This document shows, piece after piece, positions 17,346 to 27,200 of a stretch of DNA of 64,000 bases. The notes below the pieces were generated by a model, which made no database searches, had not been told where the DNA came from, and saw only the letters and a program-made list of their open reading frames with translations. A program made the translations under genes and the position numbers. The DNA comes from Sphingopyxis sp. H050 (GTDB lineage: Bacteria > Pseudomonadota > Alphaproteobacteria > Sphingomonadales > Sphingomonadaceae). How positions within the stretch are numbered: position 1 is the stretch's first letter; every line of letters begins with the position of its first letter. The stretch covers positions 62,001 to 126,000 of the forward strand of contig NZ_LNRZ01000009.1 of assembly GCF_001468265.1 (NCBI RefSeq), written 5' to 3'.

Positions 17346-18289
17346 GGCGCACGCAGCGCCCTATGGGGCGAAGGGCGCGATCGGGTCGGATCATCGAAAC
17401 GGCTCCCCCTGCACAAGCCGGCATCCGCTCCTTATGCGCCCGTTTGTGGCGGTTGGGCAATCATGCAGTTCGTGTGACATGGGCTGTATGTCGGGATCGG
17501 ACCTTTGGTGGCGGCTTTGTCCTCCGCGGGGAGCCCCGGAAACTTCTCGCGAGACGAGGCCATCTTCGAGCTATGCCTCATAATCAGTCGTTGGCGACGC
17601 CGCCGACAGCGCTCCGGCGCTTTCATGTCCTAGCGGGATAGAAGCAACCCCTCCGAAGCACAGGCGGGTTAGCGGTGACGCGCGCAATCGCGATACCGCC
17701 GCAATTTTGGAGGGTGCGCTCGCCTCGTTTGGCAAACCTACTTTGCCAAAGTCTCGCTGCCTCAGCCAGCCGCCCAGTCTAATACCTACCAGCGTCGAAG
17801 CGGCAGCCTCACCCGCAACTGGGACGAGCCGAGATTGACTCGGGGGAAACCATGCGACACTGTACTTGCGTAAAAAATACGGTCGTATCCTGAACTTGTA
17901 TCTCTATGAATTAGAGGGGCATATGGATGGACCGTCTTCCGACAGGTCAGCAATTGAACCGCGGCGACGAACTGGTTTCGGCGCGCGACTGGTGTCGCTT
18001 GGCCTTTGGCGCCGACGGCTCCATCGGCATTTACCGCACGATGACACGCGTTAGCGCCTTGCTTCGACGGATCCTGGCACAACTGATTGCCCGTCCGTAG
18101 CCAAAATGCTGGTTAAAATCCGGTTAGCGGGAAAAATGAACAACCCGAGAACCTAATCAGCAGAGATTGAGAGATTGAATGTAAAGGACTCGGAAACAGA
18201 GTCGCCAATGGGTCGTCATAGTTACCTGTCGTCTTCGCGAAAGGTTGAACCATGACGCGAGCTTTTGCTCAAATCCGTACCGGCGCATC
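17346..18289. other. 0.9-kb sparse interval with promoters and one mini-ORF
   Basis: This stretch separates the leftward efflux operon from the rightward giant-gene operon and must hold both promoters. GC drops around 17860-17915 and 18100-18200. Other open frames here are antisense or lack coding character. The only frame I can support is the bulb-lectin-like ORF at 17927-18100. Confidence 0.5.
17927..18100 (+). CDS. 57-residue bulb-type lectin-like ORF (one repeat)
   Basis: The frame reads MDRLPTGQQLNRGDELVSAR and then DWCRLAFGADGSIGIYR. This matches the repeat pattern of bulb-type mannose lectins (L-x-x-G-x-x-L-...-L-V-S-...-Y-x-L-x-x-x-x-D-G-x-L-x-x-Y), from memory. A full domain has three repeats, about 110 residues; here only one is visible, followed by a short basic tail. 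GAGGGG lies 7 nt before the ATG. The canonical Q-x-D-x-N-x-V-x-Y sugar site is altered (GADGSIGIYR), so sugar binding is doubtful. It may be a remnant of a larger lectin gene or a real small protein upstream of the giant-gene operon. Confidence 0.4.
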   Translation: MDRLPTGQQLNRGDELVSARDWCRLAFGADGSIGIYRTMTRVSALLRRILAQLIARP

Positions 18290-20821
18290 ATGTCGCTGCC
18301 GCTGATTCTCGCTGGCCCGATCCTGCGCCGGGTCGATGGCGAAGTCTGTTCGGCCTGGGTGGCGCTCAGCCGCCCGGCGACGGTCGAGATGAAATTATGG
18401 GCCGGCACGCAGATATCGACTGGGCCCGGCACGGTTGCTTCCGGCGACGCGGCGCTCGCCTCCGGGCAGGTTTCGACGCGCCGCTTCGGCGCAAATCTTC
18501 ACATCGCCCTCGTCACGATCGACCTGAAAGGCCCGCCGGCGGTCGCCGTCACGCCTGGCTCGCTCCACAGCTATGATATCGTCATCGACGGCGCAGCAAG
18601 CCTTCGGACCGAGGGGCTGCTCAAGGACGAGACCGCGGCCGCGCGGCTCGCCAACGTCGATACCGGGACCGACGGCGGCGACGGCAGCGCCGGGTTCAAC
18701 GCCCCGCTGCACCTCGCGCTCGGTTACGACACCGACCGCCTTCCTTCCTTCGTTGCCCCCGCGCCGACGATCGAGGGGCTGCGCATGGCGCACGCCAGTT
18801 GCCGGCGCAGCAATGCCGGTGGTTATGACGCGATGGCTTGGCTTGACGATTTCATCAAGGCAAACAAGCTCACCCCGGCCGAACGGCCGCAGCAGCTTTA
18901 TCTGACCGGCGACCAGATTTATGCCGACGACCTCGGCACCGCGCTGCTGCCCATGCTCACCCGCCTCGGCGCCGAGCTGCTTGGCGGGGTCGAGAAATTC
19001 CCGGTTAGCGAGACGGTGGGCGAGGAATTCGAGCTCAACGTCGACAAATTCCCGCCGCAGCGACGCGGTTTGATCGTCCGCGAAAAGGCGCGTTTCTCGA
19101 CAACCGACAGCCGCAACCACCTGCTCGGCTTCGGCGAGTTCGCCGCCATGTACTGCGCCGCATGGAGCAGCCGCGTCTGGCAGGCGCTGGGCAATGAATT
19201 TTCGACCTTCGTCGATTTCTCGCCCGACAACGCCGACACCGCGGCGTTCCTCAGCAAGCCCGAGGCCGAAGTCGGCGGCACGCTCGCCAAATGGAAGGCC
19301 GATCCCGATCACGGGCTGGCGTCGATAGAGCGCGAAACCAAGCAGGTCCGCATCTTTCGCGATGCGGTGCCCAAAGCGGCGCGTGCGCTCGCCAATTGCA
19401 TCACCTATATGATCTGGGACGATCACGAGATCACCGACGACTGGAACCTCACCGGGCGCTGGCTGAGCCGCGTCTATTCGAAGCGCCCTGGACAGGCAAT
19501 CATCCGCAACGGCATGGTCGCCTATGGTCTGTTCCAGGGCTGGGGCAACGACCCCAAAGCCTTCGCCGCCGATGGCAACAACAAGGATTTCCTGACCGAG
19601 GCCGAAAGCCTGTTCGCAGGCAGCGGCCCCTTCCCCGCCGCCGCAACCAATCGCCTCGACGAAACCCTCGGTTTCCCCAATGCCGCCGCAGACAAACGCG
19701 CCCGCTGGCACTATCGGGTCGACGGCCCGCGGCACCGCACGATCGTACTCGACACGCGCACCCGCCGCGATACGGGGGGCGCCGCCTCGACCAAGCCCCC
19801 CAAACTCCTCGGCGGCACGCTCGGCGATCAAGTCCCCGACGGGCCGCTCACCGATGGCCGCGAACTGCTCGTCGTCGTCTCAGCGGCGCCGGTACTCGGC
19901 CCGACCCTGTTCGACAAGGTGTTCCAGCCGCTGACCGCCGCGATCAAGGACACGTCGAACGCGATCGGCAAGATGCTCGAGGACCAACCGTATAATGCTG
20001 CCGAGGAACTGAAGCAGACAGTCAAATATACGGACGGCGACGAACATCGCGACGTTGAGGGTTGGGCTGCCGACGAGGGGCATCAGGAGGCGCTGCTCAA
20101 GAAGTTAGGCAGCTATCCGCGCGTCGTGATCCTGTCGGGCGATGTGCATTTTTCCTGCTCGATGACGCTGGATTACTGGAAGGGCGCCAATGCGACGCCC
20201 TCGCGCATCGTCCAGCTGACCTCCAGCGGCGCACGCAACGGCTGGCCGATCAAGATCGAAAGCCAGTTCCGCAAGAACACTGTTTTCCAGGACCTGCTCG
20301 GCGGCGTGCTCGTCGAGCGGCTGGCATGGACCGGGCCGGCAAAGGTCACCGTTCCCGCCGGATCGCACATCAGCCCCGGCCGCCGCGGGCGGATGAAGCG
20401 GTCGCCAGCGCTGCTGCCGGTCCTCGGCTGGCCCGCGGGGACGACGGTCGACACGCCGCCCGACTGGCGGTGGCGGCTGAAGCTCGTCCGCGATACGCGC
20501 ACCGGTGGCCAGAACGGCGCGCCGCCCGACCCGCCGGCGCTCGCAACCGACATCAACCCGACGGCCAGCTTCGACGGCTATGTCGGACTGGCGAAACGAC
20601 ACGCGGTCGCGACGATGACGATGCCGCGGCTGCTACGCACGCTGATGTTCCTCAGCAACATCGGGCTTGTCAGTTTCCGCGACAATGCCGGCACGGTGAC
20701 ACTAACCCACCGTCTTCTGTCCGCGAGCGCGCCGAGTTCGCAGACCTTTGCCGTCAACACGCTCCACGAGGCGAGCCTCGCCCCTTCCACCGAAGCGCCC
20801 CCGACGCTGCTGACGAATTGA
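18290..20821 (+). CDS. PhoD-like metallophosphatase, large form
   Basis: An 843-residue protein of the PhoD-like metallophosphatase superfamily. An N-terminal beta domain (LPLILAGPILRRVDGEVCSA) precedes the catalytic domain with metal motifs YLTGDQIYADD, the WDDHEITDDWN box and VVILSGDVHFSCSM near residue 625. These supply the Asp/His ligands of the binuclear site. Unlike secreted PhoD it shows no Sec or Tat signal peptide, so a cytoplasmic or non-classically exported phosphodiesterase is suggested. About 180 extra C-terminal residues follow the last motif. ATG 18290 is chosen because the PhoD N-terminal strand starts there; TTG 18245 is an alternative. It is the first gene of the giant operon, 7 bp before the next. 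Confidence 0.8.
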   Translation: MSLPLILAGPILRRVDGEVCSAWVALSRPATVEMKLWAGTQISTGPGTVASGDAALASGQVSTRRFGANLHIALVTIDLKGPPAVAVTPGSLHSYDIVIDGAASLRTEGLLKDETAAARLANVDTGTDGGDGSAGFNAPLHLALGYDTDRLPSFVAPAPTIEGLRMAHASCRRSNAGGYDAMAWLDDFIKANKLTPAERPQQLYLTGDQIYADDLGTALLPMLTRLGAELLGGVEKFPVSETVGEEFELNVDKFPPQRRGLIVREKARFSTTDSRNHLLGFGEFAAMYCAAWSSRVWQALGNEFSTFVDFSPDNADTAAFLSKPEAEVGGTLAKWKADPDHGLASIERETKQVRIFRDAVPKAARALANCITYMIWDDHEITDDWNLTGRWLSRVYSKRPGQAIIRNGMVAYGLFQGWGNDPKAFAADGNNKDFLTEAESLFAGSGPFPAAATNRLDETLGFPNAAADKRARWHYRVDGPRHRTIVLDTRTRRDTGGAASTKPPKLLGGTLGDQVPDGPLTDGRELLVVVSAAPVLGPTLFDKVFQPLTAAIKDTSNAIGKMLEDQPYNAAEELKQTVKYTDGDEHRDVEGWAADEGHQEALLKKLGSYPRVVILSGDVHFSCSMTLDYWKGANATPSRIVQLTSSGARNGWPIKIESQFRKNTVFQDLLGGVLVERLAWTGPAKVTVPAGSHISPGRRGRMKRSPALLPVLGWPAGTTVDTPPDWRWRLKLVRDTRTGGQNGAPPDPPALATDINPTASFDGYVGLAKRHAVATMTMPRLLRTLMFLSNIGLVSFRDNAGTVTLTHRLLSASAPSSQTFAVNTLHEASLAPSTEAPPTLLTN

Positions 20822-20828
20822 GGCGATC

Positions 20829-23800
20829 ATGGCCGGCGAACCCAATGTTTTCGAAAAGATCGTCAAATGGTTCAAGGAGGCATCCGATTGGGTGCAGCAG
20901 AATCTTGGCGACCCCGAAATCGCGACCGCGCTCCGCGAAGACCTTGGGCTGAAGCCCGGCGCCGATCTCAGCCCCGCCGACAAAGCGAAGTTCGTTGCGT
21001 TCAAGGACGGCCTCGATCCCGACAAGGTCGCGTTCGACGCTACGGTGGCGGAGATTGCGCAGGCGGTCGAAGGCTTCATCCAGCTCGGTGAGACCCTGAA
21101 GGACCCCGCGTCGGGCGACGTCGCATGGGACGTTGCCTATCTGCTTAGCAATATCGCGCTTGCCGATACGCTGCGCGTGCGCTTCCCCGCCATTTATGCG
21201 CTCGGCAAGCTCGGTCTGCTCGTGTCCGACGATCCCGACGCGGTCGAACAGTTCGACCCCGCGATGCTGATGAAGATCCTGCGCGGCGAAACGCCACAGG
21301 ACGCCAGCCAGATGCTGTTCGACCGCGTCTCGCACGGGCTGTCGCTTATCCCGACGATTGTCGACATCCTGCTCCAGCAATTCGACAAGACCGGATACGT
21401 CGATTATTTCTATGGCTGGGACCCCATCCCCGCATCGCCGACGCCGCTTGCCGATCTCGCCTCCGCGCGCACACTTACCATGCTGCTGGGTCCCCAGGAT
21501 GTGGCCCGCGCCGCGGTAACCATGGCGGGCGTGCCCGATGGCGACGGCGGTCCGGGCATGATTGTGTCGCTCGGCGGCGACTTCAAGGAGAAGTTCAACA
21601 ACGCCGACGGTCTGGAGGCCGAATTCCATATCGGCGCCGCAGGCGCGCTCAGCCTCTATATTCCTTTTGGCTCGGGCGGCGGGGACTTGGAGGCCGACGG
21701 ATCGCCCGACGTCTTTTTCAAGCTTGCGATGGCAAAGGTTGGCAAGGCGGGCAAACCTGCCTTCCTGATCGGCGAGGCGACGGAAAGCCGGCTCGAATTC
21801 GGCAAGATCGGCGCGGGGGTCGAAATTGCCAATGATCGTGCGGCGGTTCTGCTGAACATCACCAACAGCGCGCTGGTCATCACCCCCGGCAAAGCTGACA
21901 GCTTCCTGAAGAAGATATTGAGCGACGATATCCGCGTCGGCTTCAATCTGAAGATGAAGGTCGACAGCCAGAGCGGGCTAACCTTCGAGGGGGGAACCGG
22001 AATCGCGGTCACAATCCCCATTGAAAAGACGATCGCCGGCGCACTGACCGTCCACCACATCACCATGGCGCTCGGCCCCAGCAGCAAGCCGCAGCAGGAC
22101 CTGTCGCTTGAGGCATCTGGCGCGTTCGGGGTCAAGCTGGGGCCATTCCAGGCCTCTATCGACCGCCTCGGCTTTACGCTCGACATGGCGTTCCGCGACG
22201 GCAACCTCGGATTCATGGACCTGTCGCTGGGTTTCAAACCGCCCAACGGCCTTGGCTTGCTGCTCGACGCCACTGTCGTCAAGGGCGGCGGCTATCTCTA
22301 CATCGACCCGGTGAAAGGCGAATATGCCGGGGTGCTCGAACTCAAGATCGACCTGCCGTCGGTCAAGATCGGCATCAAGGCGATCGGCATCCTGACGACG
22401 AAGATGCCGGACGGCAGCGACGGCTGGGCGCTCTTGCTACTCATCTACGGGCAGTTTCCCCCGATTCAGCTCAGCTGGGGCTTCACCCTCACGGGGCTTG
22501 GCGGGATGATCGGCCTGCAGCACGGGGTCAGCATCGACGCGCTAATATCGGGCATGAGCAGCGGGGTGCTCGACGACATCCTGTTTCCGGCGAACCCCGT
22601 CGCCGACGCGCCGCGGATCATCAATCGGCTGCGCACGGTCTTTCCCGTCACCCCGCGCGCGCTGGTGCTGGGGCCGATGGTCGAGGTCGGCTGGGGCACG
22701 CCGAACATCGTCACGATCCGAATGGGCGTGCTGCTGCAACTCGACAATGCGCTGGGACAGGGCGACCAACCGATATCGTTCAGCCGCGTCGCGATCCTCG
22801 GGCAGGTGCTCGCGCAGCTCCCGCCCGGCGTGAAGGCCGACCTCACCGTCCTCAAGCTGCTTGTCGACTTTGTTGGCACGATCGAGATCAATCCATTCCG
22901 TATCGGTTTCGTCGCGCGGCTGCGCGACAGCTATGCCGGCAAGAAACCGCTGAAGATCGATTTCGGCGGCATGCTCGTCGTGCAGGCAGTGTTCGGCGAC
23001 CGGCCGAGCTTCGTTATCGCCGCGGGCGGATTTCACCCCGATTTCCGCGATATCCCCCCGGGACTGCCCAGCCCGATCGACCGCCTGTTCGCCGCTTTCC
23101 CGATCAATATCCTGAAAATCCGCATCGAGGCCTATTTTGCCGTCACCCCGGCGAGCATTCAGGCGGGCGCGAACGCGTCGCTGAAGGCGGGCCTCGGCCC
23201 CGTAGATATCGAGGCGAAGCTGGGCTTTGACGCGATCTGCTACCTCGTCCCGAGCTTCCGTTTCGACGTCAAGATCTACGGCTCGGCTTCGCTGAAGTTC
23301 AAGGGCCACAACCTCGCTGGCATCGCCTTTGAGTTCCGGCTCGAAGGCCCCGGCCGCTGGCGTGCGCGCGGCTTCGGCAAATTCTCGATCCTGTTCTGGG
23401 ATATCGAGGTGCCGTTCGACGAAAGCTGGGGCAACAATACGCAGGTCGAGCAGCAATCGACCAGCGCCCAGGCACTGATCGCGGGCGAGTTGCAGAGTCC
23501 GGGCAATTGGACCGCACAAATGCCGATCGGAATCGATCCGCTCGTCAACATTGCGCGGATCGACGGCGGCGAGAGGCTGCTTGCCCACCCGCTCGGCACG
23601 CTGACCTTCACCCAGAATGCCCTGCCCTTCGACCTCGACCTGCAACGCATCGGCGCCAACCGGATCGAAGGGCAGACGCGTTTCGGGATCACCGAGGGCT
23701 ATATCGGCAGTCCGTCGGGCAGCCAGCCCGCAACGCCGTTGCAACAGCATTTCGCGCTTGGCGAATATCGCGACCTCAGCGACGCCGAAAAGCTAAGTAA

Positions 23801-24239
23801 CCCAAGCTTCCAGTCCTTCACCGCGGGCGCGCGCTTTGGCAGCACCGCATACAGCGCTGGCGCCGCCGCGCCAGACCAGGATCTCGATTATGAGATCCTC
23901 TATCTTGAGCCCGAACCCGAACTGAAATTCCCTTTCCCGCGCATCCTCTTCCGCGACCGCGCGGTCATGAGGGTAGGGATGGACGCGATCCGCAAACAGG
24001 CAAGGCAGGGTGCCGCGGCTTTCTCGTCGCTCCGGACCGACGACCGGCTGAAGCCTGCAATCAGCCAGAAGGTCAGCGTCGGCGATGCCCGCCTGGCGGC
24101 CGCCAGCGTCGAAACGATGGCGGATGCAGGGATCGCCTTCGACCCAGTCGCGGCGCGTTCGCCTGCGCTCGCCGCCGACGCGCTGGGTCGGCTGGGCGCT
24201 GGGTCGATGCAAGTCGTCGAACAGTTCGAGCTCGCTTAA
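20829..24239 (+). CDS. Giant beta-rich protein, probable DUF6603 type
   Basis: A 1136-residue protein with no signal peptide. Residues 1-200 are helical. Residues about 230-870 are a long series of amphipathic strands with recurring glycine turns, such as GVLELKIDLPSVKIGIKAIG and LSWGFTLTGLGGMIGLQHGV. This resembles what I remember as the DUF6603 family; the call is tentative. The last 250 residues form a separate region with HPLGTLTFTQNALPFDLDL and FALGEYRDLSDAEKLSNPSF. Alternating hydrophobic strands over 600 residues would suit a long beta-groove or beta-helix. It is 7 bp after the phosphatase gene and 13 bp before the next, so it is co-transcribed. Function is unknown. Confidence 0.7.
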   Translation: MAGEPNVFEKIVKWFKEASDWVQQNLGDPEIATALREDLGLKPGADLSPADKAKFVAFKDGLDPDKVAFDATVAEIAQAVEGFIQLGETLKDPASGDVAWDVAYLLSNIALADTLRVRFPAIYALGKLGLLVSDDPDAVEQFDPAMLMKILRGETPQDASQMLFDRVSHGLSLIPTIVDILLQQFDKTGYVDYFYGWDPIPASPTPLADLASARTLTMLLGPQDVARAAVTMAGVPDGDGGPGMIVSLGGDFKEKFNNADGLEAEFHIGAAGALSLYIPFGSGGGDLEADGSPDVFFKLAMAKVGKAGKPAFLIGEATESRLEFGKIGAGVEIANDRAAVLLNITNSALVITPGKADSFLKKILSDDIRVGFNLKMKVDSQSGLTFEGGTGIAVTIPIEKTIAGALTVHHITMALGPSSKPQQDLSLEASGAFGVKLGPFQASIDRLGFTLDMAFRDGNLGFMDLSLGFKPPNGLGLLLDATVVKGGGYLYIDPVKGEYAGVLELKIDLPSVKIGIKAIGILTTKMPDGSDGWALLLLIYGQFPPIQLSWGFTLTGLGGMIGLQHGVSIDALISGMSSGVLDDILFPANPVADAPRIINRLRTVFPVTPRALVLGPMVEVGWGTPNIVTIRMGVLLQLDNALGQGDQPISFSRVAILGQVLAQLPPGVKADLTVLKLLVDFVGTIEINPFRIGFVARLRDSYAGKKPLKIDFGGMLVVQAVFGDRPSFVIAAGGFHPDFRDIPPGLPSPIDRLFAAFPINILKIRIEAYFAVTPASIQAGANASLKAGLGPVDIEAKLGFDAICYLVPSFRFDVKIYGSASLKFKGHNLAGIAFEFRLEGPGRWRARGFGKFSILFWDIEVPFDESWGNNTQVEQQSTSAQALIAGELQSPGNWTAQMPIGIDPLVNIARIDGGERLLAHPLGTLTFTQNALPFDLDLQRIGANRIEGQTRFGITEGYIGSPSGSQPATPLQQHFALGEYRDLSDAEKLSNPSFQSFTAGARFGSTAYSAGAAAPDQDLDYEILYLEPEPELKFPFPRILFRDRAVMRVGMDAIRKQARQGAAAFSSLRTDDRLKPAISQKVSVGDARLAAASVETMADAGIAFDPVAARSPALAADALGRLGAGSMQVVEQFELA

Positions 24240-24252
24240 AGGAACAGGGAAA

Positions 24253-27200
24253 ATGGCACAGGCTGCATATCGTTTCCTTCCCTGGGCCCGCCGCGGTCTC
24301 AGTACGATGGTGACCGCGCCCGACACCGGGCAAGACCTGCCGCAGCGCCCGTCGCTCGCGGCGGGGCTAACGGTCAGCGGCGCGGGCTCGCACGGCGTCG
24401 ACCTGTCGCTCTATGGCCCCGCCGACGTCATCGGGATCGACCCAAGGCTGATCATCCGTACCGACCCCAAGCCGCATACCACCGATTGCGAACCCAATTA
24501 TCTCGCCGCGATCGAATTCGACCTTCCCGAGCTTCCCTGGCTCTTCTCGCCCGCCTCAGCCGACGCGCAGGAGCATCTTCGTCCCTGGCTCGTGCTCGTC
24601 GCGCTAGAGACCAGCGGCGATGGCCGCGTCGCGCTTCCGCGTGTCGAGCCCGGCCGACCGCTCCCCTTCCTCGAACTGACGTCACAGCAGGTCGCCGAAC
24701 AATTGCCCGATCTGTCGCAGAGCTGGGCGTGGGCACATGGCCAGCTGCTCGGCGAAAAGGGCGCGGGCGGCGACAATGCCGCGGCGCTGGCGGGTGATCC
24801 GAACCTCAACTTGTCCCGCATCCTCTGCCCGCGCCGGCTCGAGCCGATGACGAGCTATATCGCGTGCCTCGTTCCCGCCTTCGACCTCGGCGTGCTGCGC
24901 GGGATCGGCGGGACGCCGGCACCGACCGCGGCCCTAAAACCCGCCTGGCGGCCAGACCAGCCCGCCGACATGTTACTGCCCGTCTATTTCCACTGGAGCT
25001 TCGCTACCGGTCCGCAGGGCGATTTCGAATCGCTCGCGCGTGAGCTGAAGCCCTTCAAATGCCCGCCCACCGTCGGCACGACGTCGATGTTCATCTGGGA
25101 CAGCCTGCCAAATCTGTTCGACAGCACGCCGGCGGCAACGCGGGACAAACCGGTGTGGATGGACGGCGCGCTGCGCGCGTCGGAAGGCGAGCCCGCGACC
25201 CTGTCCGACATCGATGCCGCATTCCAGCAGGCGATTACCGCCGAGGTCAACGCGCCCGCCGACATCGCCGACCGCAGCGTGCCCGATTCGACGCGCGCGA
25301 TCGCCGCGCCCATCTATGGCGGCTTCCACGCCAAGGTTGTGCGCGTTCCCTCCGCCAGCCCGAAATGGCTGAAAGAGATCAACCTCGACCCACGCGCGCG
25401 CGCCGCTGCGGGTCTTGCAGCCGATGTCGTGCGCGCGAACCAGGAAATCTTCATGCAGAGCTGCTGGGAGCAGGTCGGGAAGGTGCTGGAGGCCAATGCC
25501 CTGCTGAACCAAAGCCGTCTCGCGACCGAGGCCCTTGCGAAACTTCATGGGCGTATCGCCGCGCTGCCCGCGGCCAGCCAGCTCGCGCTGATCGCACCGG
25601 CACGCAGCCGCGTGACCTTCGGCGCCTTCACCGTTGCCGCGGGCGTCGCGCGCTCCAGCCTGCCCGACGCCGCCCTGTCGCCGACCTTCCGCCGGATGCT
25701 CAGCCCGGGCCGCGCGGCGCTGCGTCAGGCGGCGCGCGTGATGACAACCTCGCCCGCGACCGGGCTGGTCGAGCGGATGGCACGCGGACAGGCCAGCGTC
25801 GATCCCAATCAATTTACCCCCGACGGGATCGACCGGGTTCGCGCGTTCGACAGCATCAATGTCGGACGCAATCCCGCTGCCGCGATCGACCTTTCGGTCA
25901 TCGGCCTCGCTACTAGCGTTCGCGCCCAGGACGTGTCGCAGCTCAAACAGATGGCGGGGGCCATAGCCCCTGTTCAGCCGCCCATACAACTTCGCCCCGA
26001 TCTCATCCGCACCGGCATCGTTACTGACTTGCACGTCATGACGCTTGCGGACAGCGCGGGCGCCGCGCCCGTCAGCGAAATGATCGACCTGATGGTCGCA
26101 ACCGCGACCGGCTCGCCGCGCGCCGAAGCCTTCCTCCTCGACCGCGATGCCGAGGGAGCGGTCACTATGGCAGCGATTGATATCGGGAGCGACGGTCGGG
26201 CCATGGTTCGTACCCCGACGGGCACCGCCGACCGCCTGATCGCCAGTTTCGGCGACGGCTTCACAACGCGCGCGACCGCTGAATTTACCGCAGCGCTGAC
26301 CGCGTTGCCCAAGGGTGTACTCGGAAGTGATGCGCCGCTGACGATCACCCGCGGCAACAGCGGCGAGGTGATGGCCGGCGATTTTACCGGCATCGGTCGA
26401 CGCCGCCGTTTCAAGGTGCGCCGCCCCGCCGGCGAGGCACGGCCCGTTGCCGACCTGTTGAAGGATCGCATCGCCCTCGACAAATATTCGGAAGCTTTCA
26501 CGAAAACCGTAGACTTGCTTTCCATCAATCAGGTCGACCGGGCATTGGAGATCGTGCCCTTTGACCTCGCCGGCGCGGCCAGCGCCACCGCAGTCAAGAT
26601 AGACCCGCGTCGGACAATCCCTGGCCGGCTGGCCTCAATGATCCAGATTGGGGGCGTCGATCTTTTCGCAGGCGTGGGCGGCGCGATATCGATCCTGCCG
26701 ACGATCGACCGCATCATGTGCGCGCCCGAGTTACCCGAGCCCGCCTATTCGCGGCTCGCGAAGTTCGACAGCCGCGCCTTCCTGCCTGGCATCGACGCAA
26801 TCCCGCAGAACGCGCTGACCCTGCTCGAAACCAATCCGCGTTTCATCGAGGCCTATATGATCGGCCTCAATCACGAAATGAACCGCGAGCTGTTATGGCG
26901 CAGCTATCCGACCGATCAGCGCGGTACGCCCTTCCGCCATTTCTGGGACTGGGACGACGGCGATCCCGACATCGCACAGATCCACACCTTCGCCAACAAG
27001 CCCCTCGGTCACAACACCCGCGGTGGCGCGGTCGGCGGCAATCTGGTGCTGCTCGTCCGCGGCAACCTGCTGCGACGCTATCCCAACAGCACCATATCGG
27101 CGTGGCGCGCGGTGCCCGGCAACGGCCGGCCGATCCTGAAGCCGAACCCCACCGCTGCCGATTACCTGCCCGCCATGTTCTTCGGCGGGTTCGAGCCCGA

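Noticed and set aside
17786..18082. 98-codon minus-strand frame
   Set aside because: No ribosome-binding site or family pattern, and it overlaps the better-supported lectin-like ORF.
18395..19831. 478-codon minus-strand frame
   Set aside because: It is antisense to the PhoD-like gene, whose metal motifs are intact.
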